Source: Candidatus Bathyarchaeota archaeon
GTDB lineage: Archaea; Thermoproteota; Bathyarchaeia; Bathyarchaeales; Bathyarchaeaceae
DNA: 22,077 nt
Direction: 5' to 3'
Assembly: GCA_029879825.1 (NCBI GenBank)
Contig: JAOUPL010000009.1
Span: 1-22,077, forward strand
Shown: positions 8,001 to 15,171 of the stretch, piece after piece
Layout of the letters: each line of letters opens with the position of its first letter
Numbering within the stretch: position 1 is the stretch's first letter
The notes under the pieces: generated by a model
The model's input: the letters and a program-made list of their open reading frames with translations, nothing else
The model's database searches: none
What the model was told of the DNA's origin: nothing
Position numbers and translations under genes: made by a program

Positions 8001-8618
8001 TTACTTCATTCGAATAACCCTTGTTGGCGTAACAATAACATCCACTGGAACATCCCATTCATCTCTAGGGATTTTTTCCACAATTTGCACATCATGCACC
8101 GTTGTAACAACAAGGAGCCCAGGAGCAAGACCATCCGCCTTTTTCAAAATAGCATACTCTTGATCAGAATAGCCGGTTCCCTTACCCAATCTTCCTCCGT
8201 CCAGAGAAACCGCAACAGATCCGGCTACAAACAAATCAATTTTAACCTCAGATGGCTTGACGAAACGACCGTGCTTAAACGCTCCTCGAATCGAGGATGC
8301 CTCAAAAAGGCGGTTCTGAGGAATCACATGAGGATCTAGCAAAAGTAAGCCTTTCCTCAATCTAGGCGTAGCCATAACGAGCATTTTGCCGTGCATCAAA
8401 GCCATTTCTCGAACATGCCTCTGCGGAGAATCTGGGTTACAAAAAACGGCTTTTGCTGTCTTATACTCGGGCAGTTCGTTTACGCGTTGAGCAGCTTTTT
8501 TAGCGCCTATGAAATTAGGTATTCTATGAAAAACGGGTCTGGGAAACGTGGCGATTCCTTTTTCTTCCATGAGACGCCAAACTCTCATTCGAATTTCATC
8601 TTTAACCAACTTGTACAC
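8001..8618 (-). CDS. 5-formyltetrahydrofolate cyclo-ligase family protein
   Basis: This enzyme family uses ATP to convert 5-formyl-tetrahydrofolate to 5,10-methenyl-tetrahydrofolate, rescuing a dead-end folate in the cytoplasm. The 205-residue protein has the nucleotide-binding family motif GRLGKGTGYSDQEYAIL (142-158), an early RVWRLMEEKGIA segment with the expected basic residues, and a C-terminal TVHDVQIVE followed by VDVIVTPTRVIR. The pattern with LFVAGSVAVSLDGGRLGKG is typical of archaeal members. It implies tetrahydrofolate-type C1 carriers in this organism, but the cofactor could be modified. The start is uncertain: GTG 8618 is the longest, while TTG 8609 (three codons later) has GGAG 8 nt upstream and may be the real one. 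It converges on the AOR gene with 4 bp between stops, and lies 61 bp after proS on the same strand. Confidence 0.88.
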   Translation of the reverse strand: MYKLVKDEIRMRVWRLMEEKGIATFPRPVFHRIPNFIGAKKAAQRVNELPEYKTAKAVFCNPDSPQRHVREMALMHGKMLVMATPRLRKGLLLLDPHVIPQNRLFEASSIRGAFKHGRFVKPSEVKIDLFVAGSVAVSLDGGRLGKGTGYSDQEYAILKKADGLAPGLLVVTTVHDVQIVEKIPRDEWDVPVDVIVTPTRVIRMK

Positions 8619-8679
8619 TCCATTGACACAGTTTCTTCTGTCTAAGATAGAAATGTTGGCTTAGGAATTTGCTTATGCC

Positions 8680-10122
8680 CTAGTATGCTCTAGCGAAGTA
8701 AACTACTTCTTTTGCTTTGTCGCCACAGTAAACGCAGTTCGAAAACAACCCTTCTTTTTCAAATGGAATCAGTCTAATAGTTGCCCCAGTTTCGTCCTTA
8801 ATCTTTTCTTCGCATGTTTGATTTGAACACCAACAAGCTCTGATGAAACCGCCCCTTTTTCTCAGAACTTTCTTAAACTCAGCATAAGTCTCTACAGAAG
8901 TGATGTGTTCCTCTAAAAATTTCTTCGCTTGATTGAAAAGGTTCTCTTGAATTTCTTTCAGCACCTTATCTACGGTGCCCATCAGCTCTTCTTCTTTCAC
9001 CTCAATTCTCTCAAATGTATCCCTTCTGGCGGCGATTACCTGTTTTTTCTCAATGTCCTTTGGACCGATCTCGATTCTTATCGGTACGCCTTTCAATTCC
9101 CATTGATTGAATTTCCATCCGGGGGTATACTCTTCTCTGTCATCAAGAACAGTTGCTATACCGTTTTCCTCCAACTTCTTGAAAATTTCTCTGGCTTTAT
9201 TCAACATCAAATCTTTTTTCATTTCCCTGTAGAAGATAGGAACTATCACAACTTGGCATGGAGCCTTTTTTGGAGGAAGTACTAATCCTTTGTCATCGCC
9301 ATGAACCATCACCAGAGCCCCTATTAGACGGGTGGATATGCCCCACGACGTTTGCCAGACATAATGGTCTTTCTCATCTTTTCCAACGAATTTAATTTTG
9401 AAGGGTTTGGAGAAGTTTTGACCAAGATTATGCGATGTTCCCAGTTGAAGGACCTTTCCATCGGGCATTAGAGCTTCCAATGTCGTGGTATAAAGGGCTC
9501 CAGCGAATTTTTCGCTTTCAGTTTTCTTTCCGACTAACACTGGAATGGCAAGATGCTCTTCCATCAAATCTTTGTAGATTTCCAAAATATCCATAACTTC
9601 TTTGTCTGCTTCTTCTTTCGTTGCATGTGCCGTGTGACCCTCTTGCCACAGAAACTCTCTTGTCCTCAAGAACGGTTTAGTTGCTTTAGTTTCCCATCTT
9701 ACGATGTTACACCACTGATTCAATTTGAGGGGGAGGTCTCTCCAGCTTTTTATCCACTTCCTATACATCACATACATTATGGTTTCAGACGTAGGTCTTA
9801 CAGCAAGCCTTTCTTCTAGTTCACTGTCTCCGCCAACTGTGACCCATGCGCACTCTGGGACGAATCCCTTGAAATGTTCAGCCTCCTTCCTCAAGAAACT
9901 CTCTGGTATAAACAGGGGAAAATACACGTTTTTGTGTCCACTTGCCTCTATTCTCTTATTGAAGGAATCCTGAATCTTTTCCCAAATAGCATACGAATGT
10001 TCCCTAAAGACAATGCAGCCTTTGATGGGAGCATAATCGGCTAACTCCGACTTCAAGACCACTTGAGTATACCATTCTGAAAATTGTTTAGACTTTTTAA
10101 CGGTAATTCCCGACTCTGACAT
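8680..10122 (-). CDS. proS: Prolyl-tRNA synthetase, archaeal/eukaryotic type
   Basis: ProRS charges tRNA-Pro with proline. This is the 480-residue archaeal/eukaryotic form, without the bacterial inserted editing domain. Class II features are seen: RPTSETIMY (109-117), the motif 2 region WETKATKPFLRTREFLWQEG (143-162), and the motif 3 region with GISTRLIGALVMVHGDDKGL. The anticodon-binding domain lies around 290-400. The C-terminal zinc domain has Cys432-x4-Cys437 and Cys463-x2-Cys466 and ends in the characteristic Tyr (VVYFARAY). I chose ATG 10122 over the longer TTG 10161 because GGGAGG sits 7 nt before it and the protein then begins at the family-typical position, with KSKQFSEWYTQV soon after. 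It may be co-transcribed with the cyclo-ligase gene downstream. Confidence 0.97.
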   Translation of the reverse strand: MSESGITVKKSKQFSEWYTQVVLKSELADYAPIKGCIVFREHSYAIWEKIQDSFNKRIEASGHKNVYFPLFIPESFLRKEAEHFKGFVPECAWVTVGGDSELEERLAVRPTSETIMYVMYRKWIKSWRDLPLKLNQWCNIVRWETKATKPFLRTREFLWQEGHTAHATKEEADKEVMDILEIYKDLMEEHLAIPVLVGKKTESEKFAGALYTTTLEALMPDGKVLQLGTSHNLGQNFSKPFKIKFVGKDEKDHYVWQTSWGISTRLIGALVMVHGDDKGLVLPPKKAPCQVVIVPIFYREMKKDLMLNKAREIFKKLEENGIATVLDDREEYTPGWKFNQWELKGVPIRIEIGPKDIEKKQVIAARRDTFERIEVKEEELMGTVDKVLKEIQENLFNQAKKFLEEHITSVETYAEFKKVLRKRGGFIRACWCSNQTCEEKIKDETGATIRLIPFEKEGLFSNCVYCGDKAKEVVYFARAY

Positions 10123-10129
10123 CCTAATT

Positions 10130-10175
10130 CCTCCCTCGGTGTTTGCTATTGAAAGAATCAAATGCTAATATAAAA
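10130..10175 (-). promoter_or_regulatory. proS promoter and ribosome binding site
   Basis: On the minus strand TTTTATAT (10175-10168) is a TATA-like box. It predicts a transcript start near 10145 and a leader of about 23 nt containing GGGAGG (10135-10130), which is 7 nt before ATG 10122. The same site argues against the upstream TTG 10161, which would lie before the transcript start. Confidence 0.55.
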
Positions 10176-10403
10176 TAGGCGCCAAAGAAGTCAGTGTTGC
10201 GGAACAAAGTCACCCATCACGATCATTTCATGCAACAAGTACGTGAAAGTCATATAAGATTTTCTTTCGTTAGATACTGTTGACTTAAGAGAATAGAAGT
10301 TTCTCAGATTCACACACACGCTGTTCGAACCTAGCCTGCCATATGGGTCAAATAGAGACCGGAAATTCTGCTTTTAGGCGGGGATTACAATAGCATGAAG
10401 CAT
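10176..10403. other. Intergenic region between proS and the DUF1805 gene, no gene recognised
   Basis: I find no convincing gene here. A TATA-like TCATATAAG occurs at about 10250-10258 on the plus strand. A 5-bp hairpin with a 7-nt loop (10289-10305) is followed by TTCGAAC at 10324-10330, which superficially recalls a tRNA, but the other arms do not pair. A 16-codon plus-strand ORF starting at 10343 has no supporting signal. The region lies downstream of the minus-strand DUF1805 gene and upstream of minus-strand proS. Confidence 0.5.
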
Positions 10404-10697
10404 CTAGACAAGCAGTTTAACAGCGTCTTCGCCCTTCATTCCAACCTTTATCCCCTTCATCTGAGCCTTGGGCGTAACTGCTCTAATCTCAGCCGCGAGA
10501 ACGTCGTCAAAAGTTTTTACACCACTCACCATAGCAGCGGTCACGTTCACTTTTTCAGCAACGTCGATGTCAAGAAAACCGCACATAACGAATCCTGTTC
10601 GTCCAACTATCAAGAGAAGGGGTGGAGAATCCGGCAAATCTACCCTCAAGCCAACCGCAACTTTGTCGTCTATTTTCAACGGAGCCACGTTGATCAT
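10404..10697 (-). CDS. DUF1805 (YunC-family) protein
   Basis: This small 97-residue protein matches the DUF1805/YunC pattern as I know it: a hydrophobic strand PPLLLIVG, then GFVMCGFLDIDVAEK (35-49), AAMVSGVKTFDDVLAAEI and the final GIKVGMKGEDAVKLL. The family is widespread in archaea and Bacillus; its biochemical role is not established. There is no signal peptide or membrane helix, so it is probably cytoplasmic. The ATG start has GAGGGG about 7 nt upstream. It is divergent from the CDP-alcohol phosphotransferase gene and appears to share its TATA element at 10732-10740. The opposite strand has a longer overlapping ORF, but the protein match clearly supports the minus strand. Confidence 0.85.
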   Translation of the reverse strand: MINVAPLKIDDKVAVGLRVDLPDSPPLLLIVGRTGFVMCGFLDIDVAEKVNVTAAMVSGVKTFDDVLAAEIRAVTPKAQMKGIKVGMKGEDAVKLLV

Positions 10698-10731
10698 GAA
10701 GAATCCCCTCGCCTAACCTTTACGGAGACTG

Positions 10732-10740
10732 TTTTTAAAT
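10732..10740. promoter_or_regulatory. Shared bidirectional TATA element
   Basis: The near-symmetric TTTTTAAAT sits between two divergent genes. On the plus strand its centre is about 30 nt before ATG 10767, so the transcript would begin nearly at that ATG. On the minus strand it is about 39 nt before ATG 10697, giving a leader of roughly 10-15 nt that includes the GAGGGG ribosome site. No second good TATA box is seen between the genes. Confidence 0.5.
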
Positions 10741-10766
10741 AAGCATTGCGACCATAAAACTCTAAG

Positions 10767-10862
10767 ATGACAGAAATTCATAGGATCATTACCACAAATG
10801 CGCTCAGGAATGTTTGGGAGTATTTAAAGAAAAATAGGGGAAGTCTAGATACAGAGAGATGA
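10767..10862 (+). CDS. 31-codon leader ORF ahead of the lipid synthase gene
   Basis: An ATG placed at leaderless distance from TTTAAA (10734-10739) opens an ORF of 31 codons starting MTEIHRIITTNALRN and ending at TGA 10860-10862. It is in the same frame as the following CDP-alcohol phosphotransferase, whose TTG start comes 6 nt after the stop. The TGA also forms the end of GAGATGA (10856-10862), a ribosome-site-like sequence for that TTG. It may be a translated leader peptide coupling initiation of the enzyme, or a former N-terminus cut off by a stop mutation. No homology is recognised. Confidence 0.4.
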   Translation: MTEIHRIITTNALRNVWEYLKKNRGSLDTER

Positions 10863-10868
10863 CGAAAG

Positions 10869-11471
10869 TTGCTGACAAAACTCAAGCAAAGAGTTCAGTC
10901 CTGGATGACCACTGAAGCGAAACTGGCTCACAGCATAGGCTTAACTCCAAACCAAGTAAGCGCCATAGGAATAGCCTTCGCAGTTCTTTCAGCCCTTGCC
11001 TACTGGAAATGGAAGTTTCACACCCCCTTACCAATACTGGCGCCCCTCCTCCTATTGGCTTCAGGCTTCTGCGACGCCATAGATGGCGCCCTAGCAAGGA
11101 TCTACGAAGAAGCCACAACCTTCGGCGGTTTCCTCGATTCCCTCCTCGACAGATACGCCGACGCAATCATCTTTTGCGGAATCATCCTCGGCGGACTGTG
11201 CGACCTTTCTTGGGGACTTGCCGCCCTAATGGGCTCGTTGCTGGTGAGTTACGCTCGGGCGAGGGCAGAAGCGGCGGGAGTGAAAATGGAGACAGTGGGC
11301 ATAGCTGAGCGAGCAGAACGCTTGGTCATACTGGTCATAGCAAGTTTTCTCAGCATTGCCTGGCTTGAAGCGTTGAGTTGGGGAGTCGTTATTCTAGCCA
11401 TTCTCACAAACCTAACCGTGCTACAGCGGGTAATTTATTTTCGTAAGGCTTCCAAACAGAAAGAAGAATAA
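10869..11471 (+). CDS. CDP-alcohol phosphotransferase, probably archaetidylinositol phosphate synthase
   Basis: This integral membrane enzyme (200 residues) belongs to the CDP-alcohol phosphotransferase family, which transfers a phosphatidyl or archaetidyl group from CDP-lipid to a polar alcohol. The complete signature is present: Asp69-x2-Asp72-Gly73-x2-Ala76-Arg77-x8-Gly86-x3-Asp90-x3-Asp94, which binds the metal and CDP. About five to six membrane segments follow from residue 28 onward. The N-terminal amphipathic stretch and GLTPNQVSAIG are like archaeal enzymes that join CDP-archaeol with inositol 1-phosphate; this substrate is inferred from overall resemblance, and glycerol phosphate or serine cannot be excluded. 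The TTG start is unusual and lies 6 nt after the stop of an in-frame 31-codon ORF, with GAGATGA as possible ribosome site. It converges on rps26e with 7 bp between stops. Confidence 0.85.
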   Translation: MLTKLKQRVQSWMTTEAKLAHSIGLTPNQVSAIGIAFAVLSALAYWKWKFHTPLPILAPLLLLASGFCDAIDGALARIYEEATTFGGFLDSLLDRYADAIIFCGIILGGLCDLSWGLAALMGSLLVSYARARAEAAGVKMETVGIAERAERLVILVIASFLSIAWLEALSWGVVILAILTNLTVLQRVIYFRKASKQKEE

Positions 11472-11478
11472 ATGTTGG

Positions 11479-11775
11479 TTAACGTCTCCGTCTTATCTGA
11501 GGACGTTGCTTCCGTTCGTCTTTCGAACGCACTCTTACCACGCCGCGATGCACCGCGCATGAAACGCAGTAATATCTTGTCTCGGTGCGGCTAGATACAT
11601 ACGTGCCCTTCTGACGAAGCTCTTTGTACAGAGCTGAGTCGACCATGGAGATTCGACGAGACGCTCGCTTGGCTTTGTCGCGGGGCACAAGCTGACCGCA
11701 ACTGCTACACTGAATCATAGCGCCCCTACCTTTGCCGCCCTTAGCTCGACCCCTAGACTTACGCTTTACAGGCAT
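11479..11775 (-). CDS. rps26e: Small ribosomal subunit protein eS26
   Basis: S26e is a basic 98-residue small-subunit protein near the mRNA exit channel. The four zinc-binding cysteines are at 23, 26, 70 and 73 (CSSC and CVSC), followed by AVHRGVVRVRS, a typical family ending to the globular part. The N-terminal basic stretch and Arg-rich C-terminus fit rRNA contact. ATG 11775 has GAGG 7 nt upstream, and TTATAAAC on the minus strand around 11809-11817 is a likely TATA box. In archaea S26e occurs in TACK and Asgard lineages but not in Euryarchaeota, so it is the best taxonomic marker in the window. Confidence 0.97.
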   Translation of the reverse strand: MPVKRKSRGRAKGGKGRGAMIQCSSCGQLVPRDKAKRASRRISMVDSALYKELRQKGTYVSSRTETRYYCVSCAVHRGVVRVRSKDERKQRPQIRRRR

Positions 11776-11865
11776 AACTTTTCCTCAACTCTATGATTGC
11801 TAAACGAGTTTATAACTTTACACCGGAATCAACATATACTTATCGTTCTCCATTACTAAAGAAAG

Positions 11866-12780
11866 ATGTTCGATTTAGTTACGGTCGGCCACTTCGCAAT
11901 TGACTTGATAAGTTCACCAAAAATAACCACTCCTAAACCCGCACTAGGCGGTCCCCCAACCTACGTTTCGGTAACGGCGAAAAGGCTAGACGCAAAGGTT
12001 TCGGTGATTTCCAAAGTTGGAGAAGATTTTTCCAGTAGGCATATCGCTTGGCTGGACGCCAATGGTGTAGATTTGTCTGGACTAAAGAGGGTTAAAGGCG
12101 CTTCAACCACAAGGTTCATTTTGAAATACGCCAATTGGAGGAGACAGCTTCAACTGAAAAGCCGAGCACCACCCATTCTGCCAGAAGATACACCAAAATC
12201 TCTGCGAGCTAAGGTCATTCATATAGCGCCCGTCGCAAACGAAATATCCCGAAGCCTTGTTGACAAAATGCGAACATTGACAAACACACTGTCTCTAGAC
12301 CCGCAAGGCTTTATGCGAGAATTCGATTCCAATGGAAACATACACTTGAAAAGATGGCACGACCAGCAGGTTCTGAAGCAAATCGACGTCTACAAATCAT
12401 CCCAAAGCGAAATCAAGATGGCAACGGGCTTAGCCGATTTACAGTTGGCTATGGAAAAAATCCATGACTACGGAGCAAAAATAGTCATTGTAACAAGGGG
12501 GATGAAAGGTTCCAAACTGCTTTTTGAAGGAAAACTTTATGATGTCCCAGCTTGTAAGCCAAAAATTGTCCGAGATCCCACCGGAGCCGGAGACGCCTTC
12601 ATTGGAGCCTTCCTAGCTGAGTATGTTAAGGGAAAAGATCCAGTATCGTGCGCACGTATCGGATCTGCTTCAGCCTCCTTCGTTGTTGAAGGAGTGGGAC
12701 CCGAAGTGTTCGGGGAAAAGGAAGAAATCTATGTGAGAGCAAGCAAGATCTGGAAAAATGTGACTGTTCAAAAGAAATAA
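11866..12780 (+). CDS. PfkB-family carbohydrate kinase (sugar, nucleoside or inositol kinase)
   Basis: This is a 304-residue ribokinase-fold enzyme that phosphorylates a hydroxyl group of a small polar substrate with ATP. The first signature region is seen as ALGGPPTYVSVTAKRLDAKVSVISKVGEDF (26-55), and the second as DPTGAGDAFIGAFLAEY (237-253), with catalytic Asp243 and the anion hole Gly240-Ala-Gly. The beginning, VTVGHFAIDLI, resembles archaeal myo-inositol and nucleoside kinases. An inositol substrate would fit the inositol-lipid-type synthase nearby, but S26e lies between and the link is weak. The ATG lies about 30 nt after CATATACTTA (11831-11840), so the mRNA may be leaderless; no Shine-Dalgarno site is obvious. 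It is divergent from rps26e. Confidence 0.9.
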   Translation: MFDLVTVGHFAIDLISSPKITTPKPALGGPPTYVSVTAKRLDAKVSVISKVGEDFSSRHIAWLDANGVDLSGLKRVKGASTTRFILKYANWRRQLQLKSRAPPILPEDTPKSLRAKVIHIAPVANEISRSLVDKMRTLTNTLSLDPQGFMREFDSNGNIHLKRWHDQQVLKQIDVYKSSQSEIKMATGLADLQLAMEKIHDYGAKIVIVTRGMKGSKLLFEGKLYDVPACKPKIVRDPTGAGDAFIGAFLAEYVKGKDPVSCARIGSASASFVVEGVGPEVFGEKEEIYVRASKIWKNVTVQKK

Positions 12781-12844
12781 TATAGAGCACTGTCCTAATA
12801 TGCGATAATTAACGTTTAACATGAAGAAGAATCGGTGAACTACC

Positions 12845-13051
12845 TTGGGTCGAGTCGCTAAGGGCGTAAAATGCAGCGTCGTCGGATGCGACAAAGAGGC
12901 GGTTCGCTCCCTCTCCAGAGAGAAAGTAAGCGCTGCGGGACTAAAAGTTGAGGGGACAAGACGATCATATCTTTGCAAGAACCACTATAAAGAATACAAA
13001 AAGGAAACTAAGAAGGACAAAATGCTTGAGAAATGGAGGTACAAAACCTGA
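12845..13051 (+). CDS. Small conserved-looking zinc-binding protein upstream of thrS
   Basis: This is a 68-residue basic protein with a Cys10-x4-Cys15 pair and a Cys44-x2-His47 pair (CSVVGC and CKNH), which should bind one zinc ion. The middle part, SREKVSAAGLKVEG, is followed by a Lys-rich helix ending KWRYKT. This suggests RNA or ribosome binding, but I do not recognise a named family. The start TTG 12845 has GGTGA 6-7 nt upstream. It is followed after 31 nt by thrS on the same strand, so co-transcription is likely. A five-codon ORF (ATG 12821 to TGA 12838) ends inside its ribosome site. Confidence 0.75.
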   Translation: MGRVAKGVKCSVVGCDKEAVRSLSREKVSAAGLKVEGTRRSYLCKNHYKEYKKETKKDKMLEKWRYKT

Positions 13052-13082
13052 TATTCAAACACAACAACCAGCAAGAGGGATT

Positions 13083-14957
13083 GTGAAATTGAGAATACTG
13101 CAACTACACTCAAACTTCTTGGAGTACGAGGTAATAGAAAAAGAAGTTGCCATCGCTGAGGAATACGAGAAAAAGAAACAAAGACTCGAAGAACTCGCTG
13201 TCTTATTCACTTGCATCGAAGAGGGAGACGACGAGGATGTCGCCAGAAGAGCAATAGAAGAAACCAAAGGTTCCCTCGGTAGATTGAAAGTTAACAGGAT
13301 TCTTATCTACCCCTACGCTCACTTGAGCAACACCTTGGCGAAACCCGCCGATGCCTTGAGGATCATCAAGGCTATGGAAAGAAGAGCTAAAGAAATGGGA
13401 ATTGAAACCTATAGAACGCCCTTCGGTTGGTGCAAGAAATTTTCTATTTCCATAAAAGGGCATCCTTTAGCGGAGCAGCTCAGAGTAGTTTTGCCGGGCG
13501 AAGTTGAGGAGGAAGAAATTGTTCCGGAAGCTTTGAAGGCGGAAGAGAAGTTAAAGTCTTTCTGGTTCATCTTGCAGACCGACGGAAAACTAGTTCCGGT
13601 GGAAGAATTTGACTTTACCAAGCATGAAAATCTGGCAAAACTTGCAAGATACGAGATGGAAAAGGTGAGGGCAGTCCAGCAGATGCCGCCTCACGTAAAA
13701 CTGATGAAAAGATTGGAGATTGCGGATTATGAGCCAGGCAGCGACTCTGGCAATTTCAGATGGTATCCCAAGGGAAGCTTGATCAAATCATTGCTGGAAC
13801 AATTTGTGACGCAAAAGGTCATAGAGTATGGAGGTATGGAAGTAGAAACTCCGGTCATGTATGATCTCCAACATCCAAGCATGGCAAACTACCTTGAAAG
13901 ATTCCCGGCGAGACAATACGTCCTGAAATCAGACAAAAGAGATTTCTTTTTGAGGTTCAGCGCCTGCTTCGGTCAATTCCTCATGGTTCACGACGCCCAA
14001 TTTTCTTACCGGCAACTTCCCTTGAGAATCTACGAGTTAACCAGATACAGCTTTAGAAGGGAGAAAAGCGGCGAATTAGCTGGATTAAGAAGACTTAGAG
14101 CCTTCACCATGCCAGACTGCCACGCCCTATGCGCAGATTTAGATCAGGCAAAGCAGGAGTTCCTCGTCAGATTCAAGCTTTCCATGGAAGTTTTGGAGGA
14201 AGGCTTGGGGCTAAACAAAGAAGAAGACTATGAGCTGGCGATACGATTTACCAAAGAGTTTTACGAAGAAAACAAGGATTTCATCCTTTCGTTGGTAAAA
14301 TTAATCAACAAACCTGCGTTGGTCGAAATGTGGCAAGGCAGATTCTTCTATTTTACATTGAAATGGGAATTCAACTTCGTGGACAATCTAGATAAGGCTT
14401 CTGCCCTCTCAACAGACCAAATTGACATCGAGAACGCTGAAAGATATGGCATAGTCTACGTCGATGAAAAGGGAGAGAAGCGTTATCCCTTAATTTTGCA
14501 TTGTTGCCCAAGCGGTGCCATCGAAAGAGGGGTATACGCGATGCTGGAAAAGGCCTATAGGGAACAGCAGAAAGGGAATGTTTCCATACTTCCCCTCTGG
14601 CTTTCGCCCACTCAAATAAGAATAATACCAGTATCTGAGAGATTTTTCAAGGACGCTGAAAAATTAATGGACGAAATCGGAGGCCACAACATAAGAGTTG
14701 ATCTAGACGACAGGCCCATAACAATGCAGAAAAAGGTTAGAGAAGCAGAAAGGGAATGGATTAACTACGTTCTTGTAATTGGAGAGAAAGAAATAAGCTC
14801 AGGCGTTCTCCCGGTTAGAGATAGAAAATTTAGAAAGATTAGGAAAATGCTACTTCAAGAATTAATAGACGAAATAGAAGAAGAAACTAGGGACAAACCA
14901 TACAAGCCCCTTACGCTTCCAAAACTACTATCCAAAAGACCTCAGTTCTCCTTTTGA
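13083..14957 (+). CDS. thrS: Threonyl-tRNA synthetase, archaeal type with N-terminal editing domain
   Basis: ThrRS charges tRNA-Thr. This is the archaeal form (about 624 residues). Its N-terminal domain (1-140) has a D-aminoacyl-tRNA-deacylase-like fold that removes mischarged serine; LRILQLHSNFLEYE, LIYPYAHLS and RTPFGWCKKFSIS are its hallmarks. The class II core holds the expected zinc and threonine site residues Cys295 (SACFGQF), His347 (MPDCH) and His473 (LHCCPSGAIERG). Motif 2 is around YSFRREKSGELAGLRRLRAF, and the anticodon-binding domain spans about 510-605. The frame is open back to 12948, overlapping the zinc-protein gene, but the conserved start is here. GTG 13083 has GAGGG only 3-4 nt upstream; TTG 13089, two codons later, has it at 9-10 nt and gives the family-like MRILQLHS. 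Either is possible. Confidence 0.96.
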   Translation: MKLRILQLHSNFLEYEVIEKEVAIAEEYEKKKQRLEELAVLFTCIEEGDDEDVARRAIEETKGSLGRLKVNRILIYPYAHLSNTLAKPADALRIIKAMERRAKEMGIETYRTPFGWCKKFSISIKGHPLAEQLRVVLPGEVEEEEIVPEALKAEEKLKSFWFILQTDGKLVPVEEFDFTKHENLAKLARYEMEKVRAVQQMPPHVKLMKRLEIADYEPGSDSGNFRWYPKGSLIKSLLEQFVTQKVIEYGGMEVETPVMYDLQHPSMANYLERFPARQYVLKSDKRDFFLRFSACFGQFLMVHDAQFSYRQLPLRIYELTRYSFRREKSGELAGLRRLRAFTMPDCHALCADLDQAKQEFLVRFKLSMEVLEEGLGLNKEEDYELAIRFTKEFYEENKDFILSLVKLINKPALVEMWQGRFFYFTLKWEFNFVDNLDKASALSTDQIDIENAERYGIVYVDEKGEKRYPLILHCCPSGAIERGVYAMLEKAYREQQKGNVSILPLWLSPTQIRIIPVSERFFKDAEKLMDEIGGHNIRVDLDDRPITMQKKVREAEREWINYVLVIGEKEISSGVLPVRDRKFRKIRKMLLQELIDEIEEETRDKPYKPLTLPKLLSKRPQFSF

Positions 14958-15171
14958 AACACTGAAAATCTTGAAGAAGTTGCCCCGCCCGCTAACCCGT
15001 CAAGGTTTAGAAACAACCATTACGGTGCTAAATGCAAGCACAGTTTTATTCATCTAAAACGATGGTTTAAGAATACATATAATTATGTCGTAATATTTAA
15101 TAAACGGACTACTGCACATAACCATAGATACATTATGCAGATGCGAGAGTCTTTCCTTGAAGGTGCCCAGA

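Noticed and set aside
10206..10252. C/D-box-like motifs on the minus strand (GTGATGG and CTGA)
   Set aside because: Boxes are imperfect, only about 25 nt apart, and no internal D' and C' pair is present.
10265..10345. tRNA-like stretch: a 5-bp hairpin with a 7-nt loop containing GAA, then TTCGAAC about 20 nt later
   Set aside because: The T-arm does not pair (only one of five positions), position 33 is A instead of T, and no acceptor or D arm can be formed on either strand.
10395..10742. 115-codon plus-strand ORF opposite the DUF1805 gene
   Set aside because: The minus strand encodes a recognisable DUF1805 protein with a ribosome site; the plus frame is a shadow.
10860..10862. TGA between the 31-codon ORF and the lipid synthase as a recoded (selenocysteine-type) codon
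   Set aside because: No selenocysteine-type structure is evident, the enzyme is complete from TTG 10869, and nothing in the family needs a residue there.
12948..13082. 45-residue N-terminal extension of ThrRS from ATG 12948
   Set aside because: It overlaps the zinc-protein gene, lacks family similarity, and good starts exist at GTG 13083 or TTG 13089.
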